Shown: positions 42,991 through 51,401 of the stretch, one piece after another | How positions within the stretch are numbered: the stretch's first letter is position 1 | Layout of the letters: every line of letters begins with the position of its first letter | Source: Mycobacterium asiaticum | GTDB taxonomy: Bacteria > Actinomycetota > Actinomycetes > Mycobacteriales > Mycobacteriaceae | Length of the DNA stretch: 64,000 bases | Assembly (NCBI RefSeq): GCF_001673635.1 | Contig: NZ_LZMH01000074.1 | Location: 1 to 64,000 of the forward strand | Reading direction: 5' to 3' | Made by a program: the position numbers and the translations under genes | Notes under the pieces: generated by a model | Databases searched by the model: none | The model's input: the letters and a program-made list of their open reading frames with translations, nothing else | Told to the model about the DNA's origin: nothing

Positions 42991-43252
42991 ATCCGCTGCC
43001 GTTCCAGACCGGCCGCCACGTCGGGGCCGAGCGCCGCTGGATGACACTTGGTGAGGTGAACGGCCCAGTCAGCCCGTTCTATTCACACCAGTCACTACAG
43101 ACACTTTGGCAACAGAGATTAGCGAGGGCCAGAGGCGGCAAACATTCTTTGTCGTAACGTGACCGGATGGTGATTAGCCGGGCCAATTCCGTGACGGCAG
43201 TTGTGATTTCGGTCTCACAGATGTTGCCGCCGCGTGATGCTTCGCAGGCGGT

Positions 43253-43687
43253 CTAGTGCCAGTAGTGGCTGCTGAAATCGGTGAGGGCTCGACCGACCAC
43301 TGAAGCCAGACTCAGGACGCCGACCGAGACGACCGGCCAGAAGGACATGAACCAGCCCTTGACCAACGAGACAAGCGGGCCCAGCAACGCCGCGGTGGCC
43401 GCGGCGCCGACGCCACCCCACACCAGCGGATAGATGTAGTAGTCGACGCCGAAGGGCACCAGTCCGCACTCTTCGCCCTGGCAGATGGTGTCGGTGAAGG
43501 CGAACAGCCGCGTCGGCCAACTGGTCATGGTGACCGCGGCGATCAGCAGCGCCAGCAGAACCAACATGGTGACCACGTCCCAGGGAACCAACCGCAGCCG
43601 GATGATCCGGAGCTCGGGTTCGTCCGCCGCTTGCTCGGCCTCGGTATGGGTGTCCGGGGACTCTTCAGGTGCGGTCATGTCCTGCAT
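43253..43687 (-). CDS. Membrane protein, Rv1567c-like
   Basis: A 144-aa protein with an acidic N-terminal 40 residues followed by three hydrophobic segments (VTMLVLLALLIAAVTMTSW, YIYPLVWGGVGAAATAALLG and FWPVVSVGVLSLASVVGRAL). Two starts are possible: ATG at 43687 or 43678; neither has a strong ribosome site. It is divergent from bioA, as Rv1567c is in M. tuberculosis (there shorter). The function is unknown. The gap to bioA contains TGAACCGCTTTCC, which recurs upstream of bioB in similar form. Confidence 0.75.
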   Translation of the reverse strand: MQDMTAPEESPDTHTEAEQAADEPELRIIRLRLVPWDVVTMLVLLALLIAAVTMTSWPTRLFAFTDTICQGEECGLVPFGVDYYIYPLVWGGVGAAATAALLGPLVSLVKGWFMSFWPVVSVGVLSLASVVGRALTDFSSHYWH

Positions 43688-43763
43688 GCTTCCCGATGAA
43701 CCGCTTTCCTGCGACCGATGGGGGCTTCGGCGGGGCGTTGCGGCTGCATTAGTCTCGGCTTCC

Positions 43764-45077
43764 ATGGCAGCGGCCGGAACGTCCGGATCCAAGCTGACGC
43801 CCACGCAGATCAGCGCGATCGACGCCGCCCATCTGTGGCACCCCTACAGCACCATCGGAGCAGAAGCCGTCGCACCGGTGGTCGCGGTGGGCGCGCACGG
43901 GACCCGGTTGACGCTCGTCCGGGCGGACCAGCAGGTCGAGGTGATCGACGCGATGAGCTCCTGGTGGACCGCCATCCACGGCCACGGCCACCCGGTGCTG
44001 GACGCGGCGATGACCGCCCAGCTGGCCACCATGAACCACGTCATGTTCGGGGGCCTGACCCACGAGCCCGCCGCCCGGCTGGCCCAGTTGCTGGTGCAGG
44101 TGACACCGGAGGGGTTGGAGACGGTGTTCTTCAGCGACTCTGGATCGGTGTCGGTGGAAGTGGCCGTGAAGATGGCGTTGCAGTACTGGCGCAGCGTCGA
44201 CCGCCCCGGCAAGCACCGCCTGATGACGTGGCGCGGCGGCTATCACGGGGACACCTTCACCCCGATGAGCATCTGCGATCCCGACGGCGGCATGCACTCG
44301 CTGTGGACCGACGTGCTGGCCGACCAGGTGTTCGCACCGCAGGTGCCGCGCGACTACGACCCGGACTACAGCGCGGCGTTCGAGGCGCAGCTGGCCCGGC
44401 ACTCCGCCGAACTGGCCGCGGTGATGGTGGAGCCCGTCGTGCAGGGCGCGGGCGGGATGCGTTTCCATGACCCGCAATACCTGGCCGACCTGCGCGACAT
44501 CTGCCGCCGGCACCAGGTGTTGCTGATTTTCGACGAGATCGCCACCGGCTTCGGGCGCACGGGGGAGTTGTTCGCCGCCGACCACGCCGGGGTGAGCCCG
44601 GACATCATGTGCGTCGGCAAGGCGCTCACCGGCGGGTACCTCAGCCTGGCCGCGACCCTGTGCACCGCCGAGATCGCCCACACCATCAGCGGAGGTGCGG
44701 CGGGTGCGCTGATGCATGGCCCGACGTTCATGGCCAACCCGCTGGCGTGTGCGGTGTCGGTGGCCAGCGTCGAGTTGTTGTTGAGCCAGGACTGGCGGTC
44801 GCGGGTCGCCGAGATCGGCGGTGAATTGGTCGCCGGGCTGGAACCCGCCCGGGCCGTGCCTGGAGTTACCGACGTGCGGGTCTGTGGCGGCATCGGCGTC
44901 ATCGAGTGCGACCGGCCGGTCGATCTGGCCGTCGTCACGCCCGCGGCCATCGACCGCGGCGTGTGGTTGCGGCCCTTCCGCAACCTGATCTATGTGATGC
45001 CGCCCTACATCTGCACGCCCGTCGAGATCGCGCAGATCACCTCGGCGATGGTGCAGGTCGCGCGCCTCGTAGGCTGA
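43764..45077 (+). CDS. bioA: Adenosylmethionine-8-amino-7-oxononanoate aminotransferase BioA
   Basis: A 437-aa PLP enzyme that uses SAM as amino donor to make DAPA in biotin synthesis. The sequence is near-identical in layout to M. tuberculosis BioA: LWHPYSTIG, MSSWWTAIHGHGHP, GGYHGDTF, the DEIATGFGRTG acidic motif and PLP Lys in CVGKALTGGYLS. The ATG at 43764 gives the same length as the M. tuberculosis protein. First gene of a bioA-bioF-bioD operon; bioF follows after 6 bp. Confidence 0.97.
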   Translation: MAAAGTSGSKLTPTQISAIDAAHLWHPYSTIGAEAVAPVVAVGAHGTRLTLVRADQQVEVIDAMSSWWTAIHGHGHPVLDAAMTAQLATMNHVMFGGLTHEPAARLAQLLVQVTPEGLETVFFSDSGSVSVEVAVKMALQYWRSVDRPGKHRLMTWRGGYHGDTFTPMSICDPDGGMHSLWTDVLADQVFAPQVPRDYDPDYSAAFEAQLARHSAELAAVMVEPVVQGAGGMRFHDPQYLADLRDICRRHQVLLIFDEIATGFGRTGELFAADHAGVSPDIMCVGKALTGGYLSLAATLCTAEIAHTISGGAAGALMHGPTFMANPLACAVSVASVELLLSQDWRSRVAEIGGELVAGLEPARAVPGVTDVRVCGGIGVIECDRPVDLAVVTPAAIDRGVWLRPFRNLIYVMPPYICTPVEIAQITSAMVQVARLVG

Positions 45078-45083
45078 ACCGCG

Positions 45084-46235
45084 ATGGCACCGATCGAAAC
45101 GACATCACCGCTGGCCTGGCTGGACGCGGTCGAGTCCCAGCGCCGCGAAGCCGGCCTGCGCCGCTCGCTGCGGCCGCGTCCCGCCGTGGCAACCGAATTG
45201 GACCTTGCCTCCAACGACTACCTGGGACTGTCCCAGCATCCCGAGGTCATCGAGGGCGGCGTGCAGGCGCTGCGGGTCTGGGGTGCCGGTGCCACCGGCT
45301 CACGCCTGGTCACCGGCGACACCGAACTGCATCAGCAATTCGAGGCAGAGATTGCCGAATATGTAGGTGCGGCAACCGGTTTGGTGTTCTCTTCGGGGTA
45401 CACCGCGAATCTGGGCGCGGTGGTGAGCCTGACCGGCGCCGGTTCGCTGCTGGTGTCTGACGCCTATTCGCACGCATCCCTGGTGGACGCCTGCCGGCTG
45501 TCCCGAGCGCGGGTGGTGGTGACTCCGAACCGTGACGTCGGCGCGGTGGAGACGGCCCTGGCGGCCCGCGCCGAAGAGCGCGCCGTGGTCATCACGGACT
45601 CGGTGTTCAGCGCCGACGGCGCCCTGGCGCCGCTGCGAGAATTGCACGAAGTGTGCCGACGGCACCGGGCCCTGCTCATCGTGGACGAGGCGCATGGACT
45701 GGGTGTACGCGGCGGTGGACGCGGACTGCTGCACGAGGTGGGGCTGGCCGGCGCGCCCGACGTGGTGATGACAACGACCCTGTCCAAGGCGCTCGGCAGC
45801 CAGGGCGGGGTGGTGCTGGGTCCGTCGGCGGTGCGGGCGCACCTGATCGACGCGGCCCGGCCGTTCATCTTCGACACCGGTCTGGCTCCGGCCGCGGTTG
45901 GTGCCGCCCTGGCGGCGTTGCGGATCCTGCAGGCCGAGCCCTGGCGGCCGGGAGCGGTGTTGCGGCACGCCGGCGAGCTGGCTCGGGCGTGCGACGTCGC
46001 CGAAGTCCCGCAGTCGGCGGTGGTGTCGGTGATCCTCGGCGATCCCGAGGCAGCGCTCGCGGCCGCCACGGCCTGCCTGGACGCCGGAGTGAAGGTGGGC
46101 TGCTTCCGGCCCCCGACGGTTCCCGCCGGGACCTCCCGGTTGCGGCTGACCGCGCGTGCCTCGCTGAGCGCCGACGAACTCGAACTCGCCCGGCGGGTGC
46201 TGACCGGCGTACTCGCCGAGGCTCGCCGCCCTTGA
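45084..46235 (+). CDS. bioF1: 8-amino-7-oxononanoate synthase BioF
   Basis: A 383-aa alpha-oxoamine synthase that condenses pimeloyl-ACP/CoA with alanine. Key segments are LDLASNDYLGLSQHPEV, GAGATGSRLVTGDT, the acidic IVDEAHGLGVRGGGRG and the PLP Lys in TTTLSKALGSQGG. Its stop overlaps the TTG start of bioD (TTGA). The order bioA-bioF-bioD is as in M. tuberculosis, where this copy is called bioF1. Confidence 0.97.
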   Translation: MAPIETTSPLAWLDAVESQRREAGLRRSLRPRPAVATELDLASNDYLGLSQHPEVIEGGVQALRVWGAGATGSRLVTGDTELHQQFEAEIAEYVGAATGLVFSSGYTANLGAVVSLTGAGSLLVSDAYSHASLVDACRLSRARVVVTPNRDVGAVETALAARAEERAVVITDSVFSADGALAPLRELHEVCRRHRALLIVDEAHGLGVRGGGRGLLHEVGLAGAPDVVMTTTLSKALGSQGGVVLGPSAVRAHLIDAARPFIFDTGLAPAAVGAALAALRILQAEPWRPGAVLRHAGELARACDVAEVPQSAVVSVILGDPEAALAAATACLDAGVKVGCFRPPTVPAGTSRLRLTARASLSADELELARRVLTGVLAEARRP

Positions 46236-46909
46236 CGGTCCTGGTCGTCACCGGGACCGACACGGGTATCGGAAAGACAGTCGCTACCGCTGCGTTGGCG
46301 TCACACGCCCGGCAGGCCGGCATTGACGTGGCGGTATGCAAACCGGTGCAGACCGGCACCCGCGACGGCGACGACGACCTCGCCGAGATCGCCCGCTTGT
46401 CCGGAGTCACCGACTTGGCCGGCTTGGCCCGGTATCCGCTGCCCATGGCTCCCGCCGCTGCCGCCGAGCGGGCCGGGACGCCGCTGCCCACCCGCGGCGA
46501 GCTACTGCGCTTGGTCCGCGGCGTCGACGGGCCCGGGCGCCTGACGCTGGTCGAGGGCGCCGGGGGAGTGCTGGTCGAGCTTGCCGAGGACGGTTACACG
46601 TTACGGGACCTCGCGGTGGACCTGGGCGCCGCGGCGCTGGTCGTGGTCAGCGCGGCGCTGGGCACCCTCAACCACACCGCTTTGACCCTGGAAGCCCTTG
46701 TTGCGCAGCATGTTTCATGCGCAGGGCTGGTGATCGGCAGCTGGCCGTCGCGGCCCGGGCCGGTGGCGGAGTCCAACCGGGCGGCGCTGGCCAGGCTGGC
46801 TCCGGTGCGCGCGGCGCTGCCTGAAGGGGCCGCGGCCGTCGGCGTGGACTTTGCCGCGCTGAGCGCGGCGGCGTTCGACCGTGACTGGGTCACGGCGTTG
46901 GTCTGCTGA
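46232..46909 (+). CDS. bioD: Dethiobiotin synthetase BioD
   Basis: A 225-aa P-loop carboxylase that closes the ureido ring of dethiobiotin with ATP and CO2. The P-loop is GTDTGIGKTVA, followed by VCKPVQTGT and LVEGAGGVLVELAEDGYT. The start is TTG at 46232, chosen because it gives the family N-terminus TVLVVTGTDTG directly and overlaps the bioF stop. Its stop overlaps the next ATG (TGATG). Confidence 0.96.
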   Translation: MTVLVVTGTDTGIGKTVATAALASHARQAGIDVAVCKPVQTGTRDGDDDLAEIARLSGVTDLAGLARYPLPMAPAAAAERAGTPLPTRGELLRLVRGVDGPGRLTLVEGAGGVLVELAEDGYTLRDLAVDLGAAALVVVSAALGTLNHTALTLEALVAQHVSCAGLVIGSWPSRPGPVAESNRAALARLAPVRAALPEGAAAVGVDFAALSAAAFDRDWVTALVC

Positions 46910-47418
46910 TGGCGCATTCGATCGAGCTGCTGTTCGACCCGGACACCGAAGCCGCGATCAGGCGGATGTGGGACAAGCTGGCGGCCGCGCGCATACCCGC
47001 CCGGGTACCGCCCGGCCGGCCGCACGTGACGGTGGCGGTATCGCAGCGGATCGATGCCGTTGTCGACGAGCTACTGGGACCGGTGATGCGGCGGCTTCCG
47101 CTGCGCTGTGTGGTCGGGGCGCCGCTGGTATTCGGCCGCGGCAGTGTCGTGCTGACGCGGCTGGTGGTGCCGTCTGGCGAGCTGCTGGATTTGCATGCCG
47201 AGGTGCACCGGATGTGCGGTTCGCACCTGCTGCCCGAACCGATGGGCAACAGCCTGCCGGGGCAGTGGACCGCGCACGTCACGCTGGCCCGTCGGCTCGA
47301 CGGCGCCTACCTGGGCCAGGCGGTGGAGATCGCCGGGCGACCGGTTCAGCTTGACGGCCAGTTCACCGGGTTGCGTCGGTGGGACGGCGACAAGCGCGTC
47401 GAGTATCACCTCGGCTGA
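46909..47418 (+). CDS. 2H phosphoesterase/2'-5' RNA ligase-like protein (Rv1571 orthologue)
   Basis: A 169-aa protein with the two His-x-Thr/Ser motifs of the 2H superfamily: PHVTVAV (about residue 43) and AHVTLAR (about residue 123). It matches Rv1571 in length and position. Family members hydrolyse or ligate cyclic phosphates of RNA or nucleotides; a direct role in biotin synthesis is not evident despite coupling to bioD by the overlapping TGATG. In M. tuberculosis the phiRv1 prophage region follows; here a membrane operon does. Confidence 0.9.
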   Translation: MAHSIELLFDPDTEAAIRRMWDKLAAARIPARVPPGRPHVTVAVSQRIDAVVDELLGPVMRRLPLRCVVGAPLVFGRGSVVLTRLVVPSGELLDLHAEVHRMCGSHLLPEPMGNSLPGQWTAHVTLARRLDGAYLGQAVEIAGRPVQLDGQFTGLRRWDGDKRVEYHLG

Positions 47419-47420
47419 CG

Positions 47421-48788
47421 TCATCCGCCGAACAGCAGGTACAAGCCCATGAACGTGTAGCCGACCATCACCAGCATCATGGTGAGCTGGCCGGTGAGCT
47501 GATGGTCCTTGGGCAGCAGCCGCAGCGCCTTGTCGTGCGCCGCGATGACGGCCACGATGTGCCCGGTCACCACGCAGGCCACCTTGATCGTTGACAGCAC
47601 CGCGGGGTGCGTCGAGAGCAGGTAAGCGACATGCGCGTCCGCCAGGCCAAGCAGGTTCCACCCGCGGCCCAATGGGTCGGCGAGCGCGATGACGGCCTGC
47701 TGTCCGCGCTCCACCAGATAGGTCAGGTAGTGGGCGAAGATGTAGCCGACCACGATCGGAATCAGCGAGTGCGCCATTTGGCCCGGCAGGGCCCGGCGCT
47801 CCTCGGCATCGACGCCGCCCGTCGCGCGAGCCGCCAGGGAAAACGTGGCCGCCACAACCGAAATGAAGACGAGCAAGCCGGCGGTGCGCAGCACCGACGA
47901 GGTCAGCGTTTCCGGGACGCTATGTACGTCCCGGGCGATCCCTTCGGCGAAATTGCGCCAGGTGGGTGCGGCTGAGAAGCTGTCGAAGGCGGTAGATCCG
48001 AGCAGCACCGACAGCATCATCACTACGCCCGGACGCACCGGCAGCGACGGCAGGTGGTCGAACGGATTGCCGACCACGATCTTGCCCGTCTCGGGGTTAC
48101 GCCAGAATGGGCAGAGCCGGGACACGGCCATGCTGTAGACCCCGAACGGGTCGACCCGGGCGAACCAGCGCTGGCCACACAGCCAGGCCCCGGCGAACAA
48201 GACCACCGTGTAGACCAGCAGCCATGTCTTGACCGCGGTTAGCGACGCCGAATCCGGGCTGGCCAGTTCCATCCAGACGAATGCGAACAACCCGAACGCT
48301 GCCGGGCGGTACCCCCAGCGCTCCGGATATGTCCACCGAGGCCGGCTGAACCGCTCCGGCAGGCCGCGGCGCACCAGCAGATACAGGGTCCGGACCGGCG
48401 AGACAACCCGCCAAACAGGCCCGAAGAACAGCGACACGGCGACCAACCCGACCCACAGCAGCACGTAAAACGCGCCCAACAGGCCATTGGCCTGGTTCTG
48501 CGGCCCCCACACCCCGGCGATCAGCACCCAGACCGCAAAGAGGAACGTCAGGCCGCCAACGATCCAGCGGACCGCGCGCGAATCGACCACGGCGGTAACC
48601 ACGTCCGGCAGCGGGTGTCCGGGTTTGTCCGGATCGAACCGCGGTTGTTTCCAGGCCAGCGCCACCAACGCGAACGTGAACGTCAGCGCCCACGCCGCGC
48701 CGATCAGCGCGAAGGTGTATGGCACCGGGAGATCGTTCGACCCGCCCAAGCCGTGCGCCAGCACCGACACGGGGTGAGCGTCGGTCAC
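47421..48788 (-). CDS. Polytopic membrane protein of unknown function (last gene of the membrane operon)
   Basis: A 455-aa protein with about ten hydrophobic segments. Histidines sit at the ends of several helices: MAHSLIPIVVGYIFAHYLTY, GLADAHVAYLL, VTGHIVAVIAAHDKAL. A lone Cys lies in RLCPFWRN and another in KVACVVTGH. I do not recognise the family. GTG start at 48788 overlaps the stop of the cupredoxin-like lipoprotein gene (GTGA), so the two are coupled. Helix-embedded His residues beside a cupredoxin-fold partner suggest a metal- or haem-dependent membrane function, which is inference only. Confidence 0.85.
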   Translation of the reverse strand: MTDAHPVSVLAHGLGGSNDLPVPYTFALIGAAWALTFTFALVALAWKQPRFDPDKPGHPLPDVVTAVVDSRAVRWIVGGLTFLFAVWVLIAGVWGPQNQANGLLGAFYVLLWVGLVAVSLFFGPVWRVVSPVRTLYLLVRRGLPERFSRPRWTYPERWGYRPAAFGLFAFVWMELASPDSASLTAVKTWLLVYTVVLFAGAWLCGQRWFARVDPFGVYSMAVSRLCPFWRNPETGKIVVGNPFDHLPSLPVRPGVVMMLSVLLGSTAFDSFSAAPTWRNFAEGIARDVHSVPETLTSSVLRTAGLLVFISVVAATFSLAARATGGVDAEERRALPGQMAHSLIPIVVGYIFAHYLTYLVERGQQAVIALADPLGRGWNLLGLADAHVAYLLSTHPAVLSTIKVACVVTGHIVAVIAAHDKALRLLPKDHQLTGQLTMMLVMVGYTFMGLYLLFGG

Positions 48789-49150
48789 GGCTGGACTTGG
48801 ATGGTGGCGATCGTCCGCTTGAGGTGATGGAGTTCGACGTCCACGCTGCCGGGCACATCGACGCTGAACTCGAACTGTTGATGCGGTGCCGCCGCGATTT
48901 GGAACTTGTGGTCGGGCACCGAGTGCACGTGCAACTCGTCGGTGGCGTCACTGGTGACGTGCAGGACGATCTGTTGCTTCACCTTGGCCTGCAACGTGGC
49001 GTTGGTCGGGGTGACCTGCCCGTTGGCGATGGTGACGTCAATGGTCAAAGCTTCGGCGGGGGGCTTGCTGGGCGTGTTGCCGCCGCAGGCGACCAGCGCG
49101 CAGATCAGCAAGCCCGCCCACGCCGTGACGAGGGTGCGTCCAACCGTCAT
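48785..49150 (-). CDS. Cupredoxin-like lipoprotein
   Basis: A 121-aa lipoprotein with a type II signal peptide whose lipobox LVAC ends at Cys22. The mature part is a small beta protein with a cupredoxin-type segment ELHVHSVPDHKF and a terminal strand VDVELHHLKRTIATIQV. It has His-rich positions (HVH, DH, PH, HH) but lacks the usual Cys of a type I copper site, so metal binding is uncertain. It is flanked by, and coupled to, two polytopic membrane proteins and probably docks on their outer side. Confidence 0.85.
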   Translation of the reverse strand: MTVGRTLVTAWAGLLICALVACGGNTPSKPPAEALTIDVTIANGQVTPTNATLQAKVKQQIVLHVTSDATDELHVHSVPDHKFQIAAAPHQQFEFSVDVPGSVDVELHHLKRTIATIQVQP

Positions 49151-49154
49151 CGGG

Positions 49155-50984
49155 TTACGCCGCTTCTGGCAGCGGGTGCTTTTGCTCCTCCACCCGCTTC
49201 GGCCGGGTCACCTCACCGTTGATTCGGCCGGCGCCCCAGGTCAAGGCGGCGATCACCATCAACGTGAAGATCAGCACCAGGATCGAACCCACGGTGAACA
49301 ACCACTGCGGCGCGCTCGGGTCCCGCTCGCGCTGCAGGATCGTGTTCTCAAACACGAACGGGCGGGTCATCTCCGGTTGAGCCGGCACCTCGGGGGCCGG
49401 GATCGCCTCGTCGGCCGGCTCGTAGATCGGCACGGCCGTCATGGTGTAGCCGTCCTGCACGCGCAGCAGCGTCTTCCATGTTCCCCAGACCGGGATGGGT
49501 TCGGTGGTGCGGTAGTGTCCGGGGCCGACCCGCTGCAGGCGGTCGATTATCAGACCGCGGTTGTTCTCCATCTTCCCCTGCCAGGACGTGATCGATACCC
49601 AGTCGGGGTCGTCCTTGATCATGTCCGGCGGGTTGATCTGGATATCGGCGGAGACCATGCGCTTACCGGGGTCGCTGGGCAACTCGGTCAGCTTGATGGT
49701 GGCGGTGTTCTGGCTCGGGATGAGGATGTGCAGGCCGTTGGCCACCGTCGCGCCGATCACCACCACCGTTGCCGCGACCAGCGAGATGCCGATCGCGCGG
49801 CGCGGCAGTGCTTGGCCGGTGAGCACCATGCCGGTCATAGCGCCGCAGACGCCCATCAAGATTGCCACCGGCACCGCCATCGCCAGGGCCTCGCCCCACA
49901 TGCTGGTCGGCCACGGGTAGTGGTAGACCGCCCCGATCCACAGCGACTCCAGCCAGAGTCCGACGGTGCCGACCGCAAGACCGGTGACAGCGCCGAAGAC
50001 GATCGGCCGCTTGAACAACGGGGTTAGCGCCAGGATCTCGACCACCAGGGCGGGCCCCAGGTACAGCGGGAACCAGTTGTGCGGCGCTCCAAGGATTGGA
50101 CCGACGGTGAACGCGACGGCGCCGCGCAGCGCGATCGCGAACAGGGCGGCAATGATCGCCGCGCCCTTCCCCAGGGTCATGCGGGCCACGATCAACGCCA
50201 GCGCAGCGACGCCGGCGATCATCATCGGGTGGAATGCCAGCCGGAACTGCTGAACGCCGAAGTCGAATTCGATCTGATAGACGGACAGGCCGATCAAGAG
50301 CCCACCGCAGGACAGGTAGCGCAAGAACCGGACGAACGGCTTCTCCGGCGGCGCGTCCGGCAGCGCACGGCCGCCTTCGTACTCCAGCATCAGCACCGAG
50401 AACAAGGACAGCCCCGCGCCGCCGATCATCATCAGGTGCGTGGGGCCCCACAGGGTGACGTCCTGGCCGAAGATGCGGTGCCAGATGTCATCGAGCGGGA
50501 ACCCGAACAGCGCGTACATGCCGCAGCCGGCCATCAACACGCCGCCGACCGGGGCGTGCCAGTTATCGGTGATGCGCACCGGGGCCGGTCCAGGCTCGTC
50601 GAACGGCAACGCAATCGCGATCATGCCGCCCAGGAAGATGCCGAACAGGCCGATGATGATGAAGTAGTGCGCGGGATTTGCCAGCGGCCCCGGATCGCGG
50701 CCTTCGCCGATGTGCCAGCTGACGTCCCAGATGAACCCGAACAGCGCGCAGATGATCGACGTCGTGTAGACCAGCACCGGCAGCGCCACCCAGGACGGAC
50801 GCCGGAACTTGACGCCCAGCCAGTCGGCGAATTTCTCCAGCCACATGATCCGGCGGGTGCGGTGCGCCCAGCCGATGGCCAGCATGATCAGTGTGATGAT
50901 CAGCGCAGCGACTGAAAGCCCGATTACCTGGCTCAGTTCGGCACCGCGAGCCGCTGGCGCCTCCGCAACAACCGACAATTCCAC
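49155..50984 (-). CDS. Large polytopic membrane protein with duplicated W-H/D/P-x-H motif
   Basis: A 609-aa protein with at least twelve hydrophobic segments, a soluble domain at about residues 410-540 (TIKLTELPSDPGKRMVSAD onwards), and a final C-terminal helix before a basic tail. Two copies of a similar motif occur: DVSWHIGEGRDPG..NPAHYF and DDIWHRIFGQD..GPTHLMM, both followed by a Gly-rich helix. Further histidines are in DNWHAPVG, FHPMM and PHNWFP. I do not recognise the family. It is upstream of the lipoprotein and second membrane gene (4-bp spacing), with GTG start at 50984. The repeat and its His/Asp residues resemble a duplicated metal-binding unit. Confidence 0.85.
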   Translation of the reverse strand: MELSVVAEAPAARGAELSQVIGLSVAALIITLIMLAIGWAHRTRRIMWLEKFADWLGVKFRRPSWVALPVLVYTTSIICALFGFIWDVSWHIGEGRDPGPLANPAHYFIIIGLFGIFLGGMIAIALPFDEPGPAPVRITDNWHAPVGGVLMAGCGMYALFGFPLDDIWHRIFGQDVTLWGPTHLMMIGGAGLSLFSVLMLEYEGGRALPDAPPEKPFVRFLRYLSCGGLLIGLSVYQIEFDFGVQQFRLAFHPMMIAGVAALALIVARMTLGKGAAIIAALFAIALRGAVAFTVGPILGAPHNWFPLYLGPALVVEILALTPLFKRPIVFGAVTGLAVGTVGLWLESLWIGAVYHYPWPTSMWGEALAMAVPVAILMGVCGAMTGMVLTGQALPRRAIGISLVAATVVVIGATVANGLHILIPSQNTATIKLTELPSDPGKRMVSADIQINPPDMIKDDPDWVSITSWQGKMENNRGLIIDRLQRVGPGHYRTTEPIPVWGTWKTLLRVQDGYTMTAVPIYEPADEAIPAPEVPAQPEMTRPFVFENTILQRERDPSAPQWLFTVGSILVLIFTLMVIAALTWGAGRINGEVTRPKRVEEQKHPLPEAA

Positions 50985-51031
50985 CGCGATCGCCTCCCGT
51001 TTTGCGCACGGCTGACTAGGACGAAGCTGTA

Positions 51032-51048
51032 ATGCCCAATTGGGGCAT
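51032..51048. promoter_or_regulatory. Short palindrome between the 47-aa and 609-aa membrane genes
   Basis: ATGCCC (51032-51037) pairs perfectly with GGGCAT (51043-51048) around five bases, in the 67-bp gap between the small membrane protein and the GTG of the large one. It could be a regulator site or a small hairpin. Confidence 0.4.
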
Positions 51049-51051
51049 CAG

Positions 51052-51195
51052 TCAATCCTGCTTTTCGCTGGAGCTTTTCCGGTTCCGCATTGCTATGTAT
51101 AACACCACGCCGACGACGATCACTGCAGGTAGAAAAGCGGGTATCGCCAGCCAAATGCCGTGGTCGGCCAAATACTCGACGTGCAGGTCGGTCAT
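51052..51195 (-). CDS. 47-aa single-helix membrane protein heading the membrane operon
   Basis: A short reading frame from the ATG at 51195: MTDLHVEYLADHGIWLAIPA, then a hydrophobic helix (AFLPAVIVVGVVLYIA), then a basic and polar tail (MRNRKSSSEKQD). One membrane span with the basic tail inside fits the positive-inside rule. The AT-richer codon use and the position directly upstream of the 609-aa membrane gene suggest a real small subunit or regulator of that system. I do not recognise the family. Confidence 0.65.
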   Translation of the reverse strand: MTDLHVEYLADHGIWLAIPAFLPAVIVVGVVLYIAMRNRKSSSEKQD

Positions 51196-51401
51196 AAAGA
51201 ATTCATACCCGCACCGCCGACTTCCAACCCGGGCGGCTCGGGGTTACGTCCGAGGGCTGGACGGACCGCCCGCGCGGGATCCGTCGTCGTCGGGACCGTT
51301 ACCCTAACCTGAACGGTTTTCCACCCGAGCCGCCCTCAGGGCGCGGCCATCGAGCATGGATCGCCCACGTTGCGTGCGATCAAGAAGTAGGGGAGTACCC
51401 G

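Noticed and set aside
42930..43252. c-di-AMP (ydaO) riboswitch upstream of ripD
   Set aside because: The hairpins are real but I could not fit the conserved ydaO core by eye, so I report only a structured leader.
47421..51195. Prophage or insertion-sequence origin for the membrane operon
   Set aside because: No integrase, transposase, terminal repeats or attachment-site duplication is visible; the genes have ordinary mycobacterial codon use.
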